From: Cardiocondyla obscurior
Lineage: Eukaryota; Arthropoda; Insecta; Hymenoptera; Formicidae
Length of the DNA stretch: 64,000 nt
Direction of reading: 5' to 3'
NCBI RefSeq assembly: GCF_019399895.1
Contig: NC_091869.1
Span: forward strand, 3,410,001 to 3,474,000
Each line of letters opens with the position of its first letter. The stretch's first letter is position 1. The position numbers and the translations under genes are program-made. Below the pieces are notes generated by a model. It did no database searches. It was given only the letters and a program-made list of their open reading frames with translations, and was not told the origin of the DNA. Positions 24,710-37,200 of this stretch are shown here, piece by piece.

Positions 24710-27700
24710 CCACCGCCCGTTAAAGCTGCAGTTGCTGTTGCCGCCACCACCGTCGGTGCGATCGCTGCAGCTATTGCTCGCTGCTGGAAATGCGGAACTA
24801 ACTCTGGTCACGGGAAATCTACTGGAAATTATTTTGTTCCGTCGGTTGTTCCTTAACGTAATAAGATAATAGGGTGTCTCGTTGATTGTAAATAAATTAC
24901 AGCTCGTCGCGCGATAAAACGCGATTGGTTAATACAAAAAAAAAAAAAGATCAATATCAATGTTAAGAATAAAATTTATAAAAGAATTCTTATTCTAATA
25001 CGACCGCTCCAGAAAATTTTTTTTACTACTAGATTCTATTTGCAATTAGCGTTGATTTTAGCTTCCGGAAGCCAGATCGGCTTGTCTTTAAAAGTATCAC
25101 GGATCTTGCCGCTGCGAGAAGCAAGTCCGAGAGGAAAACTTGAGAAAATAATTTCGAGGAGAAAACTAGCGACATCGGAAAAGCGAGACAAGAGCTCAAA
25201 CAAGTGGATAAAGTAAGCGCATCGAGTGCCGCCACGCACAGAAGCGTATACGCGCAGGTTTTAGATATACGGGGCATTCTGTGCTGCGCGCCGGTGGGAG
25301 CGTGCTAATGGCTACTGACATGCAGTTTTGATGGATCGAGCACCACTCTTCCTCCTTTCCCATCCCATAACGGCGGAATATGCGACTCTCGATACCTTCC
25401 TGTCTGAGAGAAACAGACGCGAGCGCAAAGAAACTAGGAAACGCCGAATTAGAAGATCAAGACTGCGGAAAAAAAAGCGGCGGTATAGAAAGATAATTTT
25501 GTGGAAATTAATGTTAAAAAAAAAAAAAGAAATAATTGCTTACTCCCAAATAAATTTGATACAATTGATTATACGATTATATTACTTCAAAATTGTAATT
25601 AATATAAATCAAATGGATGAATAAAACGATATATCTTCTCCATATTTTATTACATAAAATATCAAATAATTTTCCACAAAATTATCAAAAAGAACTGTAG
25701 CAGAAATGTAAATTAACACTTTCAAGAGGCATAAAGTAGCCAACATTGACAGATTGGGGAAGACTGTTAGCGTTGCCTCAACAGAATCATACTACGATCC
25801 CAATTTATATGTAGCTGGAGCGGAGCACGCATTCGCGTTGTCCACGTTGACGTATCTGTCCCCAAGGATACAGTCCTGATTCTGAAGCCTAAAGGACCAG
25901 ACATCTCCACAGGCCGGACTAGAAATTCTCATTGACAATCTATTCACCGTCGCTAACTCCACGTATATACCCACAATGCAGCGCGAAACACCCGAGCGAA
26001 ACTTGTTTGAGGGTCCTTCCATATAAGTTAACCGAATTAAAATATAGTGCGAGATCGCATATTAACTGCAAAAAATTATTTTAATTAACGCGACTAGTTT
26101 GAAATGCGCGTAATTAAATTATGACAATTATTATTATTAAAAAAATTTTTTTTTTTATTATTGAAATGTTGGATAATTACGAGCGCGAAGAGATAGAAAC
26201 TAAGTCTCTATATTTATCGCAAGGATTACGAGCTTAATTCATATTTGTTCATACGTGCGCGCGTAAAAATAAAAATTCCTGGACGTTTTAAAAATTCGAG
26301 CTGAAAAAAAAAACGACGAATCGGTTACATGTTTTCGGGGGATTAAACGCGTGACCAGGAATACGAATCCTCGGGGACGTGACGCGAGGTTTCACAAAGT
26401 GTAGGATCGTGTAGATACCTTCCGCCGAGTCTCCCCAGGGATTTCCCATGTACCTGGGCCGTCGCGATCGGGACCCGAAGGACCACCGGATACAGCCGTG
26501 TTGGAAAGTGCGGCGTATAAGCATATGGGTTGAGGTCGCGCATAATCAGAATTTCCAACGGTTTCAACGGCGTCTGGCTATCGGGAAATATCGAGGAAAA
26601 CTTTCAAAAAGTAAATACTGCGGCATTCCGAACGAAAAATCAACCACGAATAGACGAGCTACGCAAAATATTAATATCCTTTGATTTCACCGCAGCGAAG
26701 CGTGTCGCGATTACGTCAACGGTCCAGTCGATTATTACAAATTGACAGCCTCAAGTCCGGATCGCTATCTTCGGGGAAAAAGATGCGCGCGTCCTTTCCC
26801 GCACGTCTCCGGGAAGAATTAATTAACGGCGCTGATAAGGATCTTGAAACGGGACCGAAGTCAAATCGCTGAATAACACGAGATGATTGGACAACTATCG
26901 TCTCGTTTGCCTTCACCGTTCTCGATACTTTTCTCACTTTTCTTACACTTTACTCCAATTGTCCCTCGCCAATTGCTTTCTATCCGTCGCATAAAAATGA
27001 AACGAATGTTAATAAGGAAAACCAAACGTGCCAATCGGTCGAGATAATTATCTCAATAGATTGCGCTATCTCTCGTCGTCTAAACATTATCGAACAATGC
27101 CCTGATCACTTATAAACAGAGAATCAAAGCTACTTCTGACGTTAAATTAAAAATTTTTTTTATTATAAAAAAAAAAATTACTAAAACTCTCCATTTTACG
27201 TTCCTATATTTTAATAATTATTATTGACACGTCATCGTTATTTAACTAATGTTATCTCGGAATAATATAAATTATTAATCGAGCAAAAGGAAGAAGAAGA
27301 TGCGACGGCGAGTCCGCTGCAGTAAGTCTAAATGGCTTAAGTGCAGGTATCTGTCTTTATCTCTTGGTCCAGTTGCGGCCAAATCAAATTCTGTATCGGC
27401 CGTTCCCGCGGCTGACAGCTATCGCTAGTTAGGGAGAAAGAGATCCGAGGAAGGAGACGAAGGGACTGAATGACACGGTCACTGAAAATGACAGGTACAC
27501 GGCCTCGCAGGAACTGTGGACGAGAACCCGATATCGCAACCGCATCTGATACAAGCTCTGAAACGGTCAGCCCCGTCGTCTCCGTCGCTCTCTTTTTCTA
27601 TCTTTCTCTCTCCCCGCAGTCTCCGTGTCTGCCTGCCAATATACCTACCTGTCAACACACGCTGCATTCAATTAATTCGTGGCCGACGCCGTGCCTGCGT

Positions 27701-30630
27701 AATGACGCGGAAATCAAGCCTATCCTCTATCCACCCCCTCTTTTTATGCTCATCTCTACGTCAAATCTACGCGTCTCCTTATTGTCCCTCGCTATTTTTC
27801 GATTACCGCTACACCTCCTTCGATTTTTGCTGTACTACTCGCACACTACTCGTACAAATTAATCATTACTCAAACAAAAATTTAATTCCCTATTTATTGA
27901 AATTAAAAAAAAATAATAATAACTGTATTGTACTTCTACGTGAAGTCCTGCGGAGGATCTTATCTTATATTTTTATATCAAGCCGTAGGAATGCGGAAAA
28001 AACTAGAGATCCAAGATTTCTCAAATTCTGATAACGTATCTTAGATAAATAATGTAAGCTATACAACGGACGAGATTAAGCCGGCTTGAAATTGTTATTA
28101 ATACAAATATGAAATTTAATAATAATTTTGTTTCTCGCACGCATAAAAAAAAAATTTTTATTAGAGCAAAACATTATTATTTCAAGAAATATTTTTTAGA
28201 ATTAAATATTATGACCAAAAAAAAAAAAAGAAATTAATAAAAAATATGTTTCTTTGAATTTTGTTACTTTTCCCGTCGAATAAATTTTTATCAAAGTACA
28301 TTAAAATAATACGTCGGATATATGCATGTCCGGGGCTTGTTTACGAACGAAACAGAAATACACGATCGTACCAGCCACCCCTTGGTTCGACGCGTCCATT
28401 CATTAGCACTTCATATCCCGTAGCGACGTGCTGGTAACGAGCCTGTCATAATTACCGTGCTAACTTTATTACCGCGAATGCACGTTTCTCCTTCATGCGG
28501 CTATGATATTCGTGCGTCATAGGGCAGATCCAAGCCGTACCTTCTCGCCGCAAAAGGGCACGGAACGCAATCCCTCAAACATCAACTCCGAGCACCACAC
28601 GACGTCGCTCATCGATTTCGTTAAATGGGAAAAGAAAAATATTAGATTATATTATTATTTAACGTAACTATATAGATACGTAAAATTCTTCACGATCTAT
28701 TATTTTATTTCCCACTTCCGGCTATCAGCTGTTAAGTCAAACCAAAGATAAAAGAAGCTAATTTTTTTTTTAACTTAATTACACCTAATTATGGATTAAT
28801 TATAATCTGACTCCTCGCGTTCGACTCTCGTTCGTGCGCTACGTTCCCGTTTGTGAACAGAAGTTACATACTCATCGGGATCACACTCGAACGCAGGAGT
28901 AATACCGCGTGCACGCGCCCTTCTAACACCAGCGTCTAATTACATTTATTCAATATTTACCGCGATACTATCAACACGTAGCACAGACTAACTGTGAGTC
29001 AGGTTGAATGAAATGGCACATCGAGCAACGCAAAGTCATTCCGCGTGCCCACCGAGTGGCACCCCTAGCACAATCGCCAACGTTTTCCTATCATTGTCGG
29101 GAAATTTTCCATATTCATGTGTTCTGAAAACGATACAAACGCGATACGTTTTAAATATTGAACGGCGCGAATAATAGCTACCTTCTCGAAACCTACACAT
29201 TTGACTTGAAATAACGTGTTCCAATCGGAAATATATTTGTATTTGTAGGAAAATATTAATTAAAAATGCCAACTGGATTCGTGCACAAATGCAGTTATAA
29301 ATAATATTTTTCGTACTGTCTGCAAACGTATTTGATTAAATTCGCATTTATGCCTAACTCGACAAGGCTGCGCATAGTTAGAGCAGCAATCGAGTAACTC
29401 TCATACAGAATGATTGATGACTCCATTGTGCACGGTTTCCCATGTCCCTGGTACGATTTCGTGCGAGCGGCATACAAAAAGCCAGGCGCCATTTCGAAAA
29501 TGAGCAGAATTATGGAAAATTCTGCCCGGAAGATCGATTGGACGGTAGATTCCGGAGGAAAGTTGCACGTACTCCTGCTTGATCCAATTCTGGATACGAA
29601 ACGCTTCGCTTAAACGTCCGAACGTTTCTTGAAACTCGTGTAACAGATGTAGATATTTATTTTCATGCCTCGAGCATTAGTGAGAAAAAAAAAGAAGATT
29701 TCTTGTCCAGCGACTAAGAATTTCAAAATAAAAATTAATCCCGTTAAAGAAAAAAAAAAGTTTTTTTCATATAATGCATATAATAAAATAACCAAATAAG
29801 AAGAAGAGTCTGAAGTTTTTCAGCTAAAGGAAAGTTATTCGAAATTTAGATTCTTTCTTCGACTCGTATTCTCGTCTTTCTTTTATTTCGCGTCGAAACT
29901 CCCGTATTCCTAGCAAAAACTGACACCGTTCCAGTGGAATGTGTATCATTTTATAAAGACGGAATCTTTCTGGAGAAATCCCATGCGATTTTCTCAATAG
30001 ACAGCTGTCTGTTCGTTAGAAGACACCCGCTGAATTGTTGTGACTAGTTCTTTGACGAATACAACGCCCAATATCCGAAAACGTGCTGTTTAAGACGTGA
30101 CATCTGGGAGCGCTGAACAATTAACGTGGGCCACTCTTTAAATATCATCTCAACCAGTTGACAGAAATCGGAGTTCGCCGCATATCTCAAAAAATAAATA
30201 TTTCCTCACAAATAAATGAAAACGAGGGATTCTCGGTTTCTATTAGTCTTTCCCCTGTTAAACATTTCTAAAGAAAAGCTACTGAATTAATTTCTTAATC
30301 TCTCTCGTTGCAAATCTCGAAAGTAATATTTGATACTTTTTTATTAAAAAATTTAAAAGTTATTTTGTAGATTTAATTGTCTCGTCGTCGTTGGATAATG
30401 TTAAGTAAAATGCATCAATACTTTTATTGCGATATAAACTACCAACAAAGAAATTATTTTACAAGAATTTGTATTACGAGTAAATAAACGCAGCCACGGG
30501 AGGAGTTTTAACGGAAAGAAAGAAGGTCTTTAGAAGCCGTATTGTGGCTTGCAGATAAAAGTCAAGGCTGCAACAAGACGACTGCAGCCCAGCATGACAA
30601 TGCAGGTGCCTCATCCCACGTCAAATCTCA

Positions 30631-30644
30631 GCGTGGCGCCACGC
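30631..30644. promoter_or_regulatory. Perfect 14-bp GC palindrome
   Basis: GCGTGGCGCCACGC reads the same on both strands. It contains two inverted GTGGCGC cores, part of the insect CTCF core AGGTGGCGC. It lies 650 bp before a fuller CTCF-type motif. Its role is unknown; a chance palindrome remains possible. Confidence 0.25.
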
Positions 30645-31273
30645 GAGAAGACGAGCACCGAACCGATTGAGTAGACTATAATTGTTTAATGGGATTAGAG
30701 CCCCGAACAAAGTTTGCGCGTTGTTCGGAAAGAAAGGTGCTGATATTTATCCAACGTAAGATTAGGCTAAACTCAAATTTGCCAATTTAATCCCCGCAAA
30801 TTCCCGCAAATGTCTTCAAAGTGTACTCTACTCGAAAAGTAATCTGCCTTGTCAACGAAGATCTGTGCACACATAATCTAATTTTAATCTAAAATATTGT
30901 ATTTACATTCAAGAAAAAAAAAAAAAAAAAAAGATCTATCAGTGCTGACGTGTACTCGTAGCGAAACAACGTGACTTATTTCCTGAGAATTTGTTCTATA
31001 CAAAATGTTAATTTAATATCAACGATAAGGTAGCATTTATTTATGCTAATAATACAATCTATGTTGTATGAAAATGAAAGGAAAAGAATGTTCGGATTCA
31101 AAAGTGCGAAAAGCCCAGCCTGCGCGCACCGGCGATAAAGTATGTAACCACGCGCTCAAGTGAAAAAGATTAGCCGACAAGCAAGAATCAGAACTATCAA
31201 ACGTCACTGCAGCTCGATCAAGATGAAGATTCCCCGGTCTGATGTACGAAGCGGGACGGATGTCGCGGGTGGC

Positions 31274-31285
31274 CGCAGGTGGCGC
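31274..31285 (+). promoter_or_regulatory. CTCF-type insulator motif between pb and labial
   Basis: The sequence CCGCAGGTGGCGCTCT contains AGGTGGCGC (31277-31285), the core recognised by insect CTCF, with matching upstream CCGC. It lies about 2.0 kb upstream of the labial start codon. CTCF marks several regulatory boundaries in insect Hox complexes, so a boundary between the pb and lab domains is a reasonable hypothesis. Confidence 0.4.
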
Positions 31286-32462
31286 TCTCGATATAAGCTT
31301 TTCTGACTGAACTGCTGATACGGGACCATGCTCCTAAAACTCTCACGGTGGAATGTGTCATCCTGTCACTGCGCTCTCGTATGGGGTAGAAGATATCCCA
31401 TGGGCCGTCGCGCGTCTTTCGGACGAGCTCCCGTCACTACTATCAGATCCCCTTGCCAAAAATCTTCACGATTCGGCCGTTAAACAATAATCAAGACTGT
31501 TTCTTCGACAGGCAACATGATATTGTGACCACCAACAACAACAAATATTAAAAAAAAATTTTTTTTTGAAAATACTGTATCTTACAATTTTGCAAAATAA
31601 TATACGACTTGAAAATTATAAAAGACTGCTGTATTCAATGTATTAATATGCATATTGTCAAAATTAATTATTTTAAGTAAAAAAACCGTTTAAAGAATTT
31701 TTTTTTTTATTTAAAAAAATGTAAAACTTTTTTTTTTTAAATACGGCGTCGAATGTGACCTAGTCCTTCGTTATATCTTTAGAAGTAGTGTATTGTCATG
31801 TCAGGGTTTCGACGACGTGAGGATGATGAATATCCTAACAGTCTGAAGAGTCACAAATTGTTTCGTGCGTCGCGCGTCTGTGACCGAAATATCTTTCTTA
31901 TTTATTAGCGTGACACAGCTACCAAATTAAATTATGTATTTTTATTTTTATTCTTTTTTAGACATTACAAGTCCACGCGAAAGCCATCAGCAAATATGTT
32001 TTATTTAATTCATTACAACGATAAATTCTGTTTCTTTTTCTTTCATTAAAAATATATTTTTAGAAAATAATAAAACTAATAAATTTAGCCATCGATTAAC
32101 ATCCTAGGTCTCAAAATTTTCAAATGTTTGATAAAATTAAACAGATTATGTGCGCAGTAAATTAACTGTAATTAAACTATCAACCGTCAAGTTATAATAA
32201 AAACGCAGGATGTTGGTACCTCGAAGCGAGCGAGACACGCAAGTACATAGAAAGACCCGTCAAGAGCGTAGAAGAGAGAGGAAAAAAAAGGCAGAAGGCA
32301 CAAAACAACCTATCCAAAGGATAGAAGGGCGGAGGTTGCTTGCTTCTGGATAGCATAGAAGGTGGATACCGAGATATAATACCCGACTCCTACCCGCGAC
32401 GATAAGTGTCAACTGCAGCGTGCCAGATAAAAAGAAGGAACGAAAAATAAAATTCACACTGG

Positions 32463-32689
32463 TGATCCATCATGAGGCATTGGACTCGGGGCGCGCAGAC
32501 TCACCCGTGATTGGCTAGCACCTCCCAACCACCCTCACGTGATCAAGAATAAGCACCGCCCGCCAATAATGGAAACGCCTCCTTGAACTAGCCTTATACA
32601 GCATAATACCTCCACTCTGCGTCTTGCTGATACGCCGAAGTGAGAAAGAGAAAGAAGACTTAAACACGCCAGACTACTGCGGGTCAGTC
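32463..32689 (+). promoter_or_regulatory. Candidate labial promoter region with Inr
   Basis: A TCAGTC initiator match lies at 32684-32689 (possible start of transcription at 32686), in a GC-balanced block about 610 bp before the labial start codon. No convincing TATA box or DPE is seen at the right distances. At 32463-32472 the minus strand reads TGATGGATCA, close to but not a full Exd/Hox1 site. If transcription starts here the leader has several short upstream ORFs, one of 17 codons at 32749-32802. Placement is a weak inference. Confidence 0.3.
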
Positions 32690-33296
32690 TCACCTGTGTG
32701 CAGCTCTCCGCTACGCCAGTCTACCTAACCAGTCCACTCCAACGACCCATGTTGGACGGATCGACTGCACGAGTATCCGCGTTTTGCATGCACGACAGTT
32801 AGTAACTCGCATTCACTGCGAATTGGCCTGAAGACCTTGTAATTATTCACTTTCAGAGCATATCAGATTCAAGTTTAGATTCCGCGTATTCGCTCGCGAA
32901 GTTCTTTCAAAACTGTTGGATATTTCCTACGTGATATTAGTGCGCATTTGTGACGATTTAAAAGATCTAACACTCCGTTGTTTCTGTGATTTTATATTTT
33001 TGTGAAAATTATGGACACGCATTATTTCGGCTAAAACTTTAATTTAAGACTCTACCGATTCCGAAATATTTTTTGTGAATTAGTTTATCAGAAGAAATTT
33101 AAATGTTCGTTCTTTCGTAACGCATAAAATCAAATAATTGCGAGGATATTTCTGTGTGTATGTGAGGTAATCAATCGATGGAACAGTGTACAATTTTAGT
33201 CATGATGTAAACCGTCTTTTTTTCGCCTCTTCGACCGTACGCATAAGAGTTGCTAGAACAGTGGGTGGTCAATTGATTCGTCTCTCCGTTACGAGG

Positions 33297-34242
33297 ATGA
33301 TGATGATGGACATGGGCATGTACGGAACCTATGGCAAACCTGACTCATATCCTAACTATGTATTCTCGGGTCAAGGAAATCATCACCATCATCATCATCA
33401 TCAGCCCTCATCCGTCGCCAGTCACGTGTCTGTGCCTTCTTCCCCGGAGGTAGCCCCGACTCATTATTACCCTCAGACCGCAGTGGCGCCATATTCTTCA
33501 TCGTCTTCCGAGAGCTTCCTAACCGCCGACTCGGGCACGTCGTCTAGCACGCCGCCTCAAGGCTTCTACTCTCCGACGGGTGCCGTTCTTCACGAGAACG
33601 GCTCTACTACGGCAATTATTTCCTCGGAAAACGGTCTAAGCTACACCAATCTGGATTACGCGTCGTCTTCGTCATACTCGAGTCAGCAGCAGCATGCAGT
33701 AGCGTCGGTGGATCCGCATCAAAGTTACCACGTTCAACAGGCTGCCTACCGAGAGGATCCTCATCACCACCATCATCATCACCCACCCGGTGGTAGCAGT
33801 CTTCATCAAACCTCAGTACCCTCAACTAGTCATCAAAGAACGGAGCACGATCAGCTCCACCATCAACCTTCTAGTCATCATCATCACCATCATCACCACC
33901 ACCATCACCACGAACCCGATTACCCAATAACAGTCGGCGGAACCTCGAATTACCTACACCAATTATCCTCCTCGGACGAGTCCTTGCATTATCAAACGCA
34001 GATTCAGCAGAGTGAATTTTCCGCTCATCCGCCAGGACATTACAAAGAAGAAAATTCGGACGCAGCCACCTACCATATCTTACAACAATCCGGTCATCTT
34101 CAGCATCCTCATCAACACGCACACCATCAGCAACAACATTCGCACGCGCATCATACGCAGCAGCAACAACAGCAGCAACAACAGACGCAAGTACCCACGT
34201 ACAAATGGATGCAGGTCAAGAGAAACGTGCCCAAGCCGGTCG
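33297..34242 (+). CDS. lab: labial exon 1 (N-terminus, His/Gln repeats, YKWM hexapeptide)
   Basis: It encodes 315 residues plus the first base of an Ala codon. His runs occur at about residues 29-35 and near 33762-33780, 33878-33912 and 34105-34160, from CAT/CAC repeats; a Gln run lies near 34159-34190. The donor GTAAGTGA follows CCGGTCG. Exon 1 of labial normally ends shortly after the hexapeptide, as here. Confidence 0.94.
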
Positions 34243-37200
34243 GTAAGTGATCGCTTTCAACAATCGACGGAAATTTCCGGCCAAGTCTACGCCTATGAGC
34301 CGCAAGCAAACTAGCGTGAAATTAAGTATTCTGCGCGCGCGATCCAGTAGCTATTAGTTACCCCGTTCATCGCCTGATTAGCGTAATACAAAGATGCAGA
34401 ATCACGACTGCCTTATCTTTCGCAACCATGTTATTTGAAAAACTATTATTCCCGTGCAGTACGCTCGTTTCTTTAATTACCACCATTAGTTTATTTTTTT
34501 TTAATTAATTACTTTAATTACCATCAATTCTTTAATTACAGAATTAAATTCAGTTGGCGACAAATCATGAATATTGAAAATTTTGATCGTAATTTTATTT
34601 CAAACAATTGTATTATTTTTCTGCTTTTTTTCTTTTTTTTTTTTTGTTAAAAAAATTTGTTGCAATTCATAATTTCGAGTTCTATTTCATAAAGTAACGT
34701 TTGACAGAAGATCAACAATTTTCACGTAGATAGTCTTCAATTAAGATTGACAAACAAGGCGGACAGTTTGTCAGAGGCAGAATGTGACGTGCTACTCCGT
34801 AATCGCTAAGTCAATGACTTTCAAACAATCTGTATGTATGAGAATTAATAAAGTGCGACACGTAATCTCGGTTTGCCATAATCATTAATCATACGCGCAC
34901 CACCCAATAATACTCAGCTTTACGAGACCTTAATGTCATTAGCCTGCAATTTGTTCCTGCATTCTCTATTGATTTTTCAGTCTTATCTTAAACACAAATG
35001 ATGTTTACAATATCTTTGATTTAAAAAAAAAAAAAAAAATTAATTAAACTTTTAAACCGAATATGAATTAAATTTATTAAACGCAATATAACGCTTTACG
35101 ACTGTTCTAAAATATTTTATTTAAGTTTATTACTGATACCTAATTACAATTTTACCATAAATAAATCATCATAATAAATGGACGGCAAATGAGTTTATAA
35201 TAATAGACTCTTACTATCATTCATAAAGCCAAACATGAACTTCAAGACAAATAATGTTTTCCAAGATATTTTTAACGAATACTTATCAGCACGCGTGATA
35301 TCTTACCTTATAATTTGACTTTCGTTTACACTTGTGAGATACTATCACAATCGATAAGATTGTAGATTTAAAACGAATAATGGAAATTATTTACATCAAA
35401 AAGTATCTATTATAAATTGTCCATAAAAAAAAATTTACTCAAGATCAAAAATGTATCATTGTACATAAACGGAGTATTTTAATTAAATTAAGCGCACTTT
35501 ACTTAAATACTTGCATATTAACTTCAATTATAATTAATCTACAAAACTAAAATAATATCCTTTTTTTTTGGACTATACTACGCTAGATTTTACTTTACTG
35601 TATTAATATTTATCTAAGATTTGCTCATCTTTTATATATTATTTCAAAAAGTTAAAGATAAATTTTGATGCATAATTATTTTTAGTTCCGCGTAGTAGGA
35701 CAGATTATGGTAAGATTTGTGATTAAACGAAATCGTCTTGTACTTAAATTTATCAGATTAATTTTTGGCAAACGATAAGATATTAAGTTTATTAAATAAG
35801 AACGTGTACTGTATTAAATTAAAATTTAAATGGATTAATTACAAGAAAAATATATATTAAAATTTTTTTTTGCGTGTACATTCATATCTTTTGTTTGCTA
35901 CTTAATTGCTTGTAATTAAAAAAAAAGAATGATGATTTAATTGCAGTAAATAGTTTCACAAGTACGAATTATTTTTGTAAGAAATGAAAACCTGGCAAGC
36001 GAATTTTCGTATTATAAGGATGTCCACCTATCGTGTAACGTTGAATTGATGGCCATGAAAGTGACGTAGCACGCCTCATTGAAAATAATGCCTAAAAAGG
36101 CCGGAACAGTTCCCCTAACTTCACACTAATTTGCTTAACGGCCACGGCGCTCCCCGCAATCTCCGAACTCGGAGAGTAAAGTGTGAGCTTAGTCGTTGGA
36201 TGGAGCTTGTCGGAATTACCAGCGTTTCACTTAATAGCTCATTATAATCGAATTAATAACGCCATCGCAGGCACTAAAGGGACTGACGTTTATTGCAGCA
36301 AGGCATGCAAACCAAAATGAAACTTTGTCACCCTCGTTTAACCCCTCTCGTTTTTACTCCCGCAGTTACGTCTTGATGTTTTTACAATAATGCGCCGAGT
36401 ACGATTCAATTTTCATCGACGAATCTATCATCGCGGTTTATCATAAAAGAATAGTTTTGCATTAATTATTATTTATTATCGTGTACCAAAAATTTTTGAA
36501 ACACAAAATTTTTTTTCTTGCGAATAAAAATTCATGAAAAATCCAACAGATCTGAGATTTAAATAAACGATAATTAATGTATAGAAAATCAGAAAATATC
36601 GAGTTACAGACTGACCGTACGCTATCGTTTGCGAGAATAAAATTGTCTTCAAACGTGACGCAATTAACAAATGAATTACGCAACACTTAAAGCTGGACGA
36701 ACGTAGTACGCAACGAATACGTTACATTGAGAAAATTTGAACGAAGTAACGAGATGGGCGGAGCAGAAAAGCAGGGAGATTTCGCTAGATTTTGGTTGGT
36801 TAACTTTTTTGGTTGGCCGAGGACTTACAATAGCGCTCCTTTTTCCCTCCCTGACTCCATAACGTGTCCCGGAGGGTCCAGAATAGAGGGTCTCTATGGG
36901 GACGCACCCGGCGCGGACCACCCTTAGTCAAGATTGGAGCGAGACGAGAGACGGAAAGACCGTCGTGATGCTGTCAACCCGCCCAATCTATCATACTAAA
37001 CTCGATTTCTTCTCTCTATACTCAATAGCGGGATTGGCAATACCGCGCCGAGAAAAACGAGACAAACGAACGTCCCCCTCGTAACGTGGCGGTAATAATT
37101 CCGCGCCTTTGTCACCCCGAGAGATGGAGAATTTCATTTAGAAACCTCGGCTTATCAATACGTTGTAACGCCTTAGTAACGAAATAGCAAAGAAACCTAC

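Larger units (their letters stand above)
18584..32683. other. pb-labial intergenic region, no recognised gene
   Basis: Open frames here are short, lack splice partners and show no recognisable protein motifs. The stretch is mostly AT-rich with islands of balanced composition at about 19000-20500, 24540-24830, 27300-27870 and 31080-31460. It carries the regulatory-type motifs listed separately (19178-19193, 24688-24709, 31274-31285, 30631-30644). In Hox clusters this position commonly holds enhancers of the downstream gene, here labial; that is inference. Confidence 0.6.

Noticed and set aside
33186..33296. Upstream extension of labial by 37 codons from an earlier ATG
   Set aside because: The extension does not resemble Labial N-termini, whereas the tandem ATGs at 33297 lead straight into the typical MYG-containing start.
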